Of a stretch of DNA of 64,000 nucleotides, positions 41,560 through 52,365 are shown one piece after another. How positions within the stretch are numbered: the first letter of the stretch is position 1; each line of letters opens with the position of its first letter. The notes beneath the pieces were generated by a model that saw only the letters and a list, made by a program, of their open reading frames with translations, did not search any database and was not told the DNA's origin. Position numbers and translations under genes: made by a program. Origin of the DNA: Mortierella sp. BCC40632 (Eukaryota; Mortierellomycota; Mortierellomycetes; Mortierellales; Mortierellaceae); the NCBI GenBank assembly GCA_011634665.1, contig WAEK01000004.1, forward strand, positions 152,001 through 216,000. Direction: 5' to 3'.

Positions 41560-42440
41560 TGTGTCGTAAACAGGTTGGTCAGATCAACATTAACATGATC
41601 GCCTAGTAAACTTGCGTGGGCTGTCTTCAATAGATGGTATCCTCTACGGAAGATGTTTGTCCGTTGACATTCCCGACTTTGTCTTATGAATTTATCGCGG
41701 TTGTTTCGATAAATGGAGACAAACCTGTCCCCCATAATGGATAATGCTCATCATGGCAGCTCTGCCAATGCGACCAACTCCGTGGGTTCTGTGGAGTGTA
41801 GCTCAGATCACATGTGATCTATAGGGTTGAGACCAGGAGACCGAACTGGCAACGTGAGTAGAGCTCTTTCCTCATCTACTAAGTGAATTGACTCCAAATA
41901 TTCCCGAACATTACCAGCTGTATGTTTGGGGCCATTGTCTTGTCGAAAGATGCATTCCCTTTGCCTGTGTTTCCGCTCGCCCAGTAAACGATGCAGCTCC
42001 TGCCAAAGAACCGTCCTGTAAAGCGCCGCGCCCATGGCATTATCAATCATCGTAATAGAGCTAGGTCCATGCCAGGAGAAACAGATCCAAATTTCACGTT
42101 ATTCCCATCAAACTTCACATTGTTTTTATCAAACCTCACGTCGTCTCCATCAAACTTCGTCGTTCCCTGGATTACACTTTCAGTATCTCCTGAATGACCA
42201 GCACAATGATAGGGAAGGCCGTCGGATATAACCTTGTTAATCTGGACTCTTCCGAAAAGACCTCTCGTTGCCAGCTGTCAATAGTTCATTCTCAATATTT
42301 CATGGTGAAAGAATTTTCGATGGGTGAGCTGTTATTTCTAAAGACTGACTTATTGACAGCCCTTTCTACCACTATTCTAACGTTCCTCGGATTTTTGCGA
42401 GTAGTGTGGACAAAAACTAGTTCAATTAGTCCAATTTCTT
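41560..42440 (-). pseudogene. Degenerate Tc1/mariner-like transposase
   Basis: Reading the minus strand, three conserved blocks of a Tc1/mariner DDE transposase appear in order. SWQREVFSEESRLTR (near 42270) is the first-Asp block, here with Glu in place of Asp. ICFSWHGPSSITMIDNAMG (about 42020-42080) matches the WGCFSWHG block. FRQDNGPKHTAGNVREYLES (about 41890-41950) is followed by LPVRSPGLNPIDHM (to about 41810), the second and third acidic blocks. Stop codons and frame breaks separate them, for example TGA right after DHM, where related proteins have Trp. The spacing between the second and third acidic residues is 39, longer than the 34 of classic Tc1. No terminal inverted repeats were identified, so the element edges are approximate. 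Confidence 0.72.
42095..42165. repeat. Three tandem 21-bp imperfect repeats inside the transposase remnant
   Basis: The unit CATCAAACTTCAC plus eight variable bases recurs three times at 21-bp spacing (CATCAAACTTCAC, TATCAAACCTCAC, CATCAAACTTCGT). It sits where the transposase lacks sequence between its first block and the SWHG block. Confidence 0.7.
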
Positions 42441-42665
42441 AGTTACTGCGGCCATAACTCTGGCTCATCACGCTAAATGGTCAGCTTGGCATATCTCGCC
42501 ATCTGACCAAGCAACCTTTGTGGCCTTAGGAATAGGTTGTGAGGTGTCCTCCTTTTTGGCTTACATGATGTTTGACACAGCTTACTGAGATATTCGAGGG
42601 AGTTACTTGAGTGAAAAATGGGTGTTGGTCACAAATTTGTGTGCTACCCTTGCAAAGTAAGGCTC

Positions 42666-42698
<33 letters not shown>

Positions 42699-43513
42699 GG
42701 CGGAGGAGGGCATCTCCGCCACAGCATCTACAAGGAGAATGGGTCTTAAGTCATCTTACATAGGCTTGGCTGCTCGTTGTACTCCAACATCATGGGTGGG
42801 TAATCCGCCACCACGGATTCTACAAGCGGTTGTAGAAGGAGCTATAGTGGCTCTCTTTAGAAATAGGTGCGCTCCGTCATTACATGACTCGATATCCTTG
42901 TGAGTCGACTCGTGTTTGAGAGAATCATGCTTTGTCTGATTTGTTGGACGGTGGTTTAATGAACTTAAACTGCGCTTCTTTTTGCATGAACTTGGTCAGC
43001 ATCAATTTGAGTCAAATATGGTATAAAAGGTCCCAATGGCAGAGTTTTTTTTTTTTTTTTTTTTTTGCATCATGCATTTTTGTCATTGGAAAGAGTCAGT
43101 GTCATATCTAAAGGGGCATTACCCAAGGCTGACGTCTACCAGGCTGTCACTGTCATACACTTCCCTCTTAGAATCACCGCCTGACGATTCCACCTATTCG
43201 TTGTAGCTTTGCCACAAGTCTCTGCCGTAGAGCTTTATCTCTGCCCTTACTCGTTTCGGCACCTAGAAATGCTTCCGCATTATGTATCTCCAGATTGCTT
43301 TCAAGATCACAGATTATCCGTTTAAACCCACCTTCGAATCCTTTTTAACCGAGTCATTGGGCCTCGCTATTGATTGCTTTTTTCCATTACTCTATGGCAG
43401 CCTTACAACGCAGAATACATATGAGACTTTGGGCCTTATTGGTGTGAATTCGAAACAGACTATACTTAAGTTAATCAATGAGATTAACTTAAAATGGCGG
43501 AGCAAGGCCACAA

Positions 43514-43519
43514 TATAAA
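43514..43519 (+). promoter_or_regulatory. TATA-like element of the F-box gene
   Basis: TATAAA at about 70 nt upstream of the ATG at 43585, followed by a C/A-rich leader with CACACATT repeats. Spacing is compatible with a fungal core promoter; function inferred. Confidence 0.4.
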
Positions 43520-43584
43520 ATTGCTCGCCCTCACACATTCACACATTCAATTCCCATCAACCACTTGAAACCTTTGAACTCGCC

Positions 43585-46536
43585 ATGGCCTTCAGATCTA
43601 CTAAACGCTTTCAACCCCGACCCGATCCCTTTCTGAAGTTCGAGGATGCGGATATTTTCAAGAAGTCTTCACCTTCCTCTGATAGAAGAGATCCCCCTGC
43701 TAAAAGAGATCTCGCTGCTAGTAGAGATCCCCCCGCTAGAAGAGATCCCCCGTTGCCAGCCGAACTGCTTCATTATCTGGCATGCCTAGTTGACGACCCG
43801 CCTACACTCGAGAATTTGCGCCAGTCGTGTCGTCCGTTTCATGATTTAATCGATGACCGTGTTTGGTACAAGCTTCATATCCGGCTTCTTCCACGCTGGT
43901 CGAAAGGAGCCCAATTTCCGGACCTGAATCAATACGAACTAAGTAAAAGAGGCAGAGGTCTCATGCCTGCAGGTCCTTGGCGCGCGCGTGTCCTACACGA
44001 CCATTTCCTGAGGTCTACTTGGTCTGTCGAACCCGCTCTACGCAAAGAAGGCTCCAAGGCTGCTCATATAAACCTGAGCAAGAGTATCCCTGGCCTAGCT
44101 CCTGATCAGAACTACAACGCGCTCATTAAATCCGCTTCGGAGCTCGAGATCCCTGATTCATCCCTCAGAATCCCAATTGAGCGAGCTATCCTAGTCAGTC
44201 CTGATGCCGTGACTACCGGAGGATGGCAGAACATTGGCCCTCCAGTGTCCAACACTTATCACGACATGTTCCAAGGCACCCCCCGAACAAATACCATCTT
44301 GGCCTACATGCAAGCACACATCTTCAACAAAGAGACTGAGCACCAAGTCATCATCTATCAGCATCCAGGCTACCAAACCCCTATTGCGACCATCGACAGT
44401 CAAGTCTGGAAAGCACCTGGCCCCGGGGGTCAACTCTGGTGTCATCCTCTCCTAGCCACGCAAGTCAAGTTGGTCCAGGTGATGGACATCAAGCATTTTC
44501 CAAATCAACTCGACAGCCAAGGACGAATGAGAGTTCTTATTGTTCTAGCATTTGGCGAAGGATCAGGAGGCCCCGAAGGGGGCGACGATGTTGGGATGCT
44601 AGATTTCTGGCTTCTCATCAAGGTAATGATGCTGCTGCCATTGATCAATCAGGAGAGATGAACTCGTTGTTTACGTCACCGAGAAAGCCGAACTGAGGAC
44701 TCTGAACGAGTTTTCAGGGGTCTTACCTGAGGACTACTGCAGAATGGCTCGGGCCTCATGGGCAAATACAAATTAATACCAAAGTGAGCGAGAGCTTTAG
44801 CTAATACATGAAATCTTGAATAGGTTGTCGAGCTCTATATCCCATCGTCCACAACTCATTTTAGCGCTGATTTGCTCTCGACCAAAGACTTGGAACGAAA
44901 CTTCGTGCGTACCAATATTTGCTCTATTATACCATTGGACGAAACAAGAATGAGAATCCGAGGAAGACTGGTCAAACTCTTTAACGTGGTCAACTTGTTT
45001 GGACGCTCACGCTCCTATGATCTCTTGGCTGTCTTTGGTATCACTTCCGACGATCAAGGCATCGTGTTCAAACGGGCTTTGTTCTCTGACCAACCACTTC
45101 CTGAAGCACATTGGCTTAAGTCCTCTATCCTCATCGGAACGGACATAAGTTGTATGACGCTCTTTCCGGCTCAATCGGCTTACGAGCACCTCATGGTGCT
45201 GTTTAACCGACTAGGCGACGGAATGGTGTGGGATTGGTTCAATAGCAAGCACGTCTTCAACCTTAATCATGCTCCCGATCCCAAAAAAGCATCTTCGTTA
45301 GGGTCACCACAACAACCCTCAACTAAAGCTGAGGATGATCTTACTTGCTGGGGAGTTCAAGTCAACTGGGCCACCGAGGAACCAGACCGGTTGTCGCATA
45401 GAAACAACTTGCTGTTAAGTTCTGGCATCCATCATCGAACGAGAGGGTCGTTGCGTGTCGTCACAATGTTTGATGGGCAAGAAAAGGAGTGGGCCTCATG
45501 TTGGTGGCATTTGGACGAGAAAGTACTCCGCGATTATATGCGGATGAGCGAACAAAAACTAGCCGCGACAAGCGAACGAAAACCGGTCTCAACGAGCAAG
45601 CTCTTGGTATATAAGGACTTAGGCAAACAGATCGGAAAGATGTCATTTCCTAGTGCAGTCGGACAGGTGCAGTCTCAGCGACTGAACGAGTATGGGCTTT
45701 TGATACCGCCCACTTCCTTTAGTGCAAACGGAAAAGCACAGCCTCGGCTATGGAAAGAGTATGAGTCTTCGATACCCGTTTCTTCTAGTGCAAACGAACA
45801 AGTACAGCATCAGAAACAGAACGCGTCTGAGCTTCTAATGCTGCTCGCTCCTTCTAGAGCAGACGAACAAGTACAGTCTAAGCTATGGGGGGAGCAGGTG
45901 GTTTCAATACCACCACTTTTGTCGTTTGACGTACGGGAAATGACAAACCCAACCTCTCAGGCATCGACAAAATTGCAGGAACTCCTCAGCACGGTTTCGA
46001 CATCGTCAATCTCACTTCTTAGCGCACAGGATACGATAAGTCTGACCTCTCAGACATCGGCAGAATCAGAGAAGCTCCCCAGCCATTACTCGGAAAGTAC
46101 TTACTTTTCTCGACATACAATCGGGCACCACGCAAAGGCTACACCGATCAGACAGTTTTCTAAAAAAACAGGCTCTACGCTATCAATTACAAAGGCCAAG
46201 GAAACAGCTCTTGCCAGCAACGACGGCTCTAGAAATGCTAACAGCTCTGTTCCTGAGAGTGGAAACAGCTTGTTTTTCATTGCGTACTTGCTATGGGATC
46301 ATTATCGGATATCTCTTACTTCTGAATACGGCCTTTGCTGCACCGATATTGAACTGGAGGGAAATGAACGACGCGAGAAACTTGGGGCACAATGGGTAAC
46401 CTACCTGGAAGATTCTGAAAGCGACCCGTTGGTCGATATTGCGACTATTGCCGATCGACTATATATTACCCGAAAATACACCCATCTTATTGTTCCCTTT
46501 CAGAACATAATGCGAAAATGTATTCCTTGCCCTTGA
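43585..46536 (+). CDS. Large F-box protein with internal repeats
   Basis: Two exons, 43585-44622 and 44824-46536, phase 0, 916 residues. The start is in good context (CGCCATGG). Residues 30-60 carry RDPPA-type imperfect repeats. The F-box is at about residues 56-100 (LPAELLHYLACLVDD... LRQSCRPFHDLIDD ... VWYKL), the part that would bind Skp1 in an SCF ubiquitin ligase. The remaining substrate-side region has no LRR or WD pattern that I can see. Around residues 610-700 (nt 45660-45930) there are about four imperfect units of 22-23 residues beginning with variants of EQVQSQ/KAQPRL and ending SSAN or SRAD. Two-exon F-box proteins like this are amplified in Mortierella-type genomes (from memory). 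The gene sits beside a transposon remnant in gene-poor DNA. Confidence 0.72.
45660..45930 (+). repeat. In-frame degenerate repeat in the F-box gene (about four units of 66-69 nt)
   Basis: Successive peptides start GQVQSQRL, GKAQPRLW, EQVQHQKQ and EQVQSKLW, with SSAN, SSAN and SRAD just before the second, third and fourth. Unit length is 22-23 residues. Confidence 0.65.
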
Positions 46537-47179
46537 CTCCAGGTAAGACCATTAATTGACCAAACGAATATCTTGTTTACCTCTTGAACAGCCTGGGTTT
46601 GCGCAGATAGCAGGCTAATTCGCTCGTGCCTCTTAATGCAGGTAACCTGGAAATTCACCGCCCTTTTTTGCACCATAGGAAAAAAACTTCGCGCAACAGA
46701 ATGTGTACAAACTGAAGTGGTTTGGCAGGCACTCTGTCTTTTCACTCGCTCCCCTCTCTTCACGCCCTCTCACCACCACGACCTCTACTGCCCCTTATAC
46801 CACCACACCACCAATTGGAAGACCCCTACCTAAAGCACATGAACATTGTGCAAGTCTCAACCATGAGGATGGCGTGGCGATGAGAATGGGGATGTCAGAA
46901 GAGGTAGAGGAAGAAGAAAGCTATTTCGACAAGGGCGAGGGCAAACCAGAAGAAAAGGAGAAAATAGAGGAAGATGACGATGACAGCGACTGGGAGGGAA
47001 AGGGGAATCCTTTGTGCATTCCCGTGAAAGTTACTCACTCACAAAAGCCCGCTCAGGAATTTACAAGCAGTTGTGCACTTCAAAAGCGTAGAGTTGTGCC
47101 AAGAAGTCAATATAGAAAAAAAGAAAAGAAAAAAGAAAAAAGAAAAAAAAAGAGAGAAAGAAAGAAAAGACACGTAACG

Positions 47180-47214
<35 letters not shown>

Positions 47215-50077
47215 GAGAGAAAGGGGTTAGAATCGACGTCAAGATGTCCCATCAGATACAACTCTTAGACATTTGCCAAGGCTGAAATCAGAGCCGAAAA
47301 TGGCACGGATGGACTGAGGATTATATATGATGGGGCTTCTTGGCGTGAACACTATTGACCGATTCAACCCTGATGCTGTGTAAAAGATCTACCACTCGAC
47401 ATTATTACTCCGCCTTTATCATGTGGAAAGTAGGCTCCCAAAAATGAAAAAGGGGGCGAAGTTGAGGCGAAGCAGGGCGGAGGTCCTTGTGGCGGCTTTT
47501 TTCAAAGATAACTTAATTAATAGCCAATAGAGGTTGAGAAAGGATATTAGACTGCTCCGCCCCAGTATTAAAATAGCGATCCGTAATTTCCTGGATCGAT
47601 CTGTCATGGTCCGGATTTTCCAAAAGGGGGCTCCTATCATCTTTCAATCTTCTTAAGAAGTCTACCATTATCGGATCTCCTTGAAATGACTCCTCATTTC
47701 TAGAAAGCTTTACAAAAGAGCTTCCTTTTGTCTTCGAATCCTCAACAAGACTTTTTTTTTTTTCCCTCTTCATTTTTTTTTCCACAGCAAAAAAAAAAAG
47801 AGCCACTCAGTATGAGGCCCCGTTTAGACCTTGCAAGAGAAACCTCACAAGACCTCAGCTCATACATCTAACCGGATAGTTTTATGGCTCACGGTTTCCG
47901 CTTTAACAGCCTCCATCACTACCATTACCTTTGGAAGAGACGCGCCGATTACTTCTGCAACTACACAACTAAAAGCGGAACGTTTTATCCACTCGCCAAA
48001 TTCTCTGGAGACTCCGAGGTGCCATTTGTTGTTTTCAATCTTCCTTTCTTGGCCCTATGTGCCAAGGAATTTAGAACTTATCCATTGATCCTTTCCACAT
48101 CATGTTGACGTCTCCTCATCAACACCCCTGCATGAAAAAAAAAGTCTAATTAAGCATTGTCTTGAGTGCAAAGCGTAAAATAACTAATGGACTTGCGTTT
48201 TTTGTTTACTGAGGTGGCTTCCGAGGTCATCTTTTAAGGACGAAGAGATGATCCGACCCACTAGGACCCATGGATGCAGCTGCGATCCTAGAAAGGTTAA
48301 AAATACCGAATACCGTACACTGTTGATTACTTATATCCTCTTTTAAGAGCGAATGCCCTACCGAGCGAGGGTGTACTGATTTCCTACCCTCTAGTCGATG
48401 AATTAGAGTTTTAGTCTTTTGGACCTGGGTGTATCCTAGCAAGAGGATACTGCCCAATCCCTTGGATTAAGCTAACGAAGCGCCTAGTGCTTTCATTTTC
48501 TGTCTGAAAAGGAGTATCCGAATGCTGAGTGCAACAGGCTAGGCCTTGAAGCAAGCCCAGCTCGCCGAAAATAGAGACTTGATAGCCGCACAATAGGGGA
48601 TGTGGAAAATAAGGTGACTTGGGACCCTGTATACTTATCAGACAACCACAGTCAGACATCATCCTTGATCTGGACTGTTGACCGAAAAGGTCTTGTTGAC
48701 GAAGCGTGGGGAGACATTACGGGGACCAAGTGAGGCGGCTTCACTGTTGACCAAGACGATGAGACCATAATAAGACCTAAAGCGGGGTTCATCGCCTCTC
48801 ACAGCCTGTTACATTCCTTTACCGCAACGGTAGTGCGAACCGATTATCACTACAGAAGCGTGGAACAGCCTCATGAACAAAGATGTGTGCGGATAGTTTA
48901 CACCACAGAACATCTTTATATGATCAACCACCCGAGGAGAACAAAGTCTTTAATGAAGCACTCGCGATTTGCTCCGCTGCAGAAAAGGAGAGAAGGAAAA
49001 AAAATCGACCTGAAGGTTTCAGAACAATTGCCAATGAACACGGATCCAGCAATTATCCACGTTAGGTTGCTCCCAACAACCACAATTGGCATGTTTTTAA
49101 AGGCCATCGATGGCCGACAGAGAGCTCATGATGGCGAAACAGTGTACCAAAAGATACAAGCCCATGGTGCAGCTCTTTCAGGCAAGAATCTATCCAAAGT
49201 CAACTAGTAGTCGTGCCTCTAGACATCTTTGAGCCATGTTATTTCTTCAGTCGAGTTCCATACACTCCTACGCCCACTCTCTCTTTCTCTTTCTCTCTCT
49301 CTGGGTAGGTCCCCTTTTTCTACACGGCCCTGGCCCTCTCGATTTTCTTTGACTGCTGTAGTAGTAGTAGTAGTAGTCGGAAGGTCAAATGTCGACCTGT
49401 GCTTTCCTCTGGTCGCTGGTAGTTAGATGAGATCTAGGAAGGGAAGAGAGAGTTAGTCACACATGAATGTCCGGGACTCCTTGCTCTTGGTATTTTTATG
49501 GCTCAATAATACAACTTTGACTTTGAACTTTTGAATTTTAAATCGTCTTCTCTGTATGTTTTGTGTATTGTGGGCATCCCTGGAGATATATATTTTTTAC
49601 GGATCAAAAGCGCATGTTAGCAGGAAAGTCATTATGGATCAAAGTTGGAAAGATCCTTTCTCTTTGGAAACGACCGACAAAGCTCCACAGATGCAATATC
49701 GTCCGCTAAAATTGCATCCGGACCCAGTTAGCAATTGGAGGAAGAAGAAGAACTGGGAAGGGTGAAGGGACAACACGGTGAGTCAACAAAGTTGGATGAT
49801 GAGACGGCACAGCGTCTTGTCACACAGAGAAAGAGATCCAGGAAATCTTGGGCAGGGGTTGTTTGTGGTCAATGGACAAGCCCCTCTTATAATCCATCGC
49901 GGAATTGACTTCCACATGCCATCGGACTATCATATGAAATTCGCCCGCTAAGAAGACCTTTTTTTTTTTTTTTCCTCTTCAGCTCCAGTCTGCTATATCC
50001 TCTTCATAATGCACAGCATCGACCTTGAGTGAAATGCCCTTTGCGTTGAGTCTAATACATTTGGTCAGGTTTATTCT
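46537..50077. other. 3.5-kb gene-poor region
   Basis: No intact gene recognised. It contains an A run (47180-47210), a GTA/TAG triplet array (about 49358-49378), T runs (47754-47763, 49959-49974) and a coding-like fragment near 47.5-47.75 kb, listed separately. The right end is the 3' side of the isovaleryl-CoA dehydrogenase gene. Confidence 0.5.
47516..47755 (-). pseudogene. Possible gene relic, family not recognised
   Basis: A minus-strand frame has an ordered, non-repetitive composition unlike the surrounding low-complexity DNA: GSSFVKLSRNEESFQG, DFLRRLKDDRSPLLENPDHD and RSIQEITDRYFNTGAE, ending at a TAA near 47519. No start, splice sites or family are evident; an A-rich stretch lies at its 5' end. 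It may be a terminal exon or a fragment of a duplicated gene. Confidence 0.28.
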
Positions 50078-52028
50078 TTACTGCTTGTACTCCTTGTTGA
50101 ACTCTCTTCCGATCAACATGCGACGAATTTCGCTCGTACCAGCTCCAATCTCATAGAGCTTGGCATCACGCAAGATACGACCAGTGGGGAAGTCATTGAT
50201 ATATCCGTTACCTCCCAAGCACTGGATGGCATCCAAGGCAACCTCGGTAGCCCGCTCAGCAGAGTACAAGATCACACCAGCACAGTCTCTGTTTGAACGA
50301 TGGCCAGCATCAGCGGCACGGGCAACAGAGTAGACATAGGCACGGGAAGCGTTGAGCTTGGTGTACATATCAGCAAGCTTGCCCTGAATCAACTGGAACT
50401 CACCAATTGGCTGGTTGAACTGCTTGCGCTGGTGCACATAGTCGGCAGTCACATCCATGGCAGCCTGCATCAAACCCAAGGGTCCTCCCGAAAGGACGAG
50501 GCGCTCATAGTCCAATCCAGACATGAGCACATACACACCCTTGCCGACTTCTCCGAGGACGTTCTCCTCGGGAACCTCACAGTCCTCAAAGATCAACTCG
50601 CAAGTGTTTGAGCCACGCATTCCGAGCTTGTCGAGCTTCTGTCCTCGAGAGAAGCCCTTCATTCCCTTCTCAATGATGAAGGCAGTGATTCCCTTGGGAC
50701 CGGCCTTGATATCAGTCTTGGCATAGACGACCAAGGTGTCAGCGTCAGGTCCGTTCGTGATCCACATCTTGGTTCCGTTGAGAATGTAGCGGTCACCCTT
50801 CTTGTCTGCCTGCAACTTCATCGAAACGACGTCGCTTCCGCTAGTGTGCTCCGACATGGCCAAGGCTCCAACATGCTCACCAGTGATCAACTAGAGTAGT
50901 CAATTGCCATTTCGAATGCGCGTTAGTCATCAATTGCCTTTTTAAGAAAACGCAAGGAAGGAAGGGGGGGAGGGGAAGCTCTTGATAGGAAAAGAGGCAG
51001 AGTTCAGGTGAAGGGGGCAGTTCGCTTACCTTGGGGAGATACTTCTTCTTCTGGGCATCGTTTCCGTTTCGGTTGATCTGGTTAACGCAGAGGTTGGAGT
51101 GGGCACCATAGCTGAGGGCAACGCTTCCTGAAGCACGGGAGATCTCCTCCATGGCAATGGTGTGCTCAAGGTAACCAAGTCCCAAGCCTCCATACTCTGC
51201 AGGGACTGTGACACCAAGCAAGCCCATATCACCAAACTTTCTCCACATATCCTATTTGTTCAAATACAACAAAGTAGAGAAAAAAAAAGGGGAAAAAATG
51301 ATACGTCAGTTCGTGTGAGGTGGCAGCAAGTCGAGTTCATTTCTGTCACACCCTCCACCAAGTGTACCTCCCCGGAATCACAAGGACACCGAGTACTGTC
51401 GCAGGACCGGAAAGCCCAATTAGTTGAGAAAGAGAATCCCTTCTCACTCCTGGAATTCTTTCTGAGCACCCTTCGGTCTTCTTTTTCTTTGGCTTGCTAA
51501 TGCAGCCGAAGAAGCCCCCGCAGCTGCATTGAAAATTTGGTATCATACCATGGGGAAAGCGTTCTGGCGATCAATGTCATGGGCACGTGGGGCAAGCTCC
51601 GTCTCAGCGAACTGGCTCACTGCCTGACGGAACTCTGCCTGCTCCTCTGTCAGTCCTGCAACATGGGGGTTATAAGACGACTGCGAGCTATAGCGGACAG
51701 CCATGGCGCGGAAGCCGGTCTGGCGCTATTGAAAAAGAGTCAAAAAAAAAATCAGGAGGTAGGCAAACGGGTTAGAATGGGCAAAGAATCCAAAGCAGAC
51801 AGAGATGGAAACTGAGAATCATGTAGATGTCAATGAAAGATTAGATCTTGTCTCTATTGCTGCTGATGCTCCTGGAAATGCAAGATCCGAGACTGCCTCC
51901 CAAACGCTACATCAACGTGCATCGCAGCATCGGAGAGGTTGGCATGGCGCAAGATGCTCACTTACAGCAGCGGCAGACAAGCTGGGCAGGCGGGTGGTGG
52001 CCCTCTGGAGGAAAGACTTGGCAATCAT
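50078..52028 (-). CDS. IVD: Isovaleryl-CoA dehydrogenase, mitochondrial
   Basis: Four exons on the minus strand: 51966-52028, 51549-51725, 51030-51251 and 50078-50890, all phase 0, 424 residues (human IVD is 423). Exon 1 and the start of exon 2 encode a basic, amphipathic mitochondrial presequence ([20 protein letters not shown]...). The flavoprotein oxidises isovaleryl-CoA to 3-methylcrotonyl-CoA in leucine breakdown and passes electrons to ETF in the matrix. Acyl-CoA dehydrogenase signatures are clear: [32 protein letters not shown] and CLGGNGY. The catalytic Glu is at the IVD-specific place ([11 protein letters not shown]), while the medium-chain position near the C-terminus is not Glu ([10 protein letters not shown]), which separates IVD from MCAD-type enzymes. 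Confidence 0.95.
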
Positions 52029-52365
52029 GATGAGGATTAGGAAGAATGTAAATGAAAGAGTGGAGAGGAGAGAAAAGAATGGAGAACAAAATGAATCCGG
52101 AGCAGACAGAAAATAAGGAGAGGGGGGAAGGCTCCAACTTTCTCACGGTCTGCACGTACAGTTTGCCCTTCTTCCGATCAGCCATTTAACCGCCATGTGG
52201 GGTTTAATCCCTGAGCATTTGTACGTGAAGAGGATCTGCGCGAAGAGGAATAGGGAGAGACCCAAGAGAAGATAGAAGGCTCTATTTATTGTTCTATTGA
52301 TCTTGCTGTATATTTTTATGCCTTCCACCAGCTTCTCCTTGTTCCAATGGTATAGCCTTGTAAAA
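52029..52365. other. Short intergenic region, IVD promoter
   Basis: 337 nt between the M28 protease stop and the IVD start, both on the minus strand. A short minus-strand reading frame starting at 52185 (MADRKKGKLYV) precedes the IVD start and could be an upstream ORF. No other feature. Confidence 0.4.

Larger units (their letters stand above)
39716..43584. other. 3.9-kb accessory intergenic region with transposon remnant
   Basis: The myosin promoter side carries a GGA array (39851-39897). Further right the DNA is more AT-rich and contains a dead Tc1/mariner-like transposase (listed separately), T runs (about 42670-42698 and 43046-43067) and no intact gene. The right end is the F-box gene promoter. 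Confidence 0.55.

Noticed and set aside
43282..43518. 78-codon frame upstream of the F-box gene
   Set aside because: It overlaps the TATA-like element and leader of the F-box gene and has no recognisable content.
48330..48395. tRNA-like segment on the minus strand (GGTAGGGC with CTCTTAAAAGAGG)
   Set aside because: D-arm and anticodon-like pieces occur, but no T-arm consensus or pairing acceptor stem could be found.
48833..49207. 124-codon open frame with VRIVYTTEHLYMINHPRR
   Set aside because: A second frame is open over the same bases and neither shows a recognisable family, start context or splice pattern.
52117..52185. Small protein MADRKKGKLYVQTVRK upstream of IVD
   Set aside because: Too short and followed by Ser/Phe-rich sequence; at best an upstream ORF in the IVD leader.
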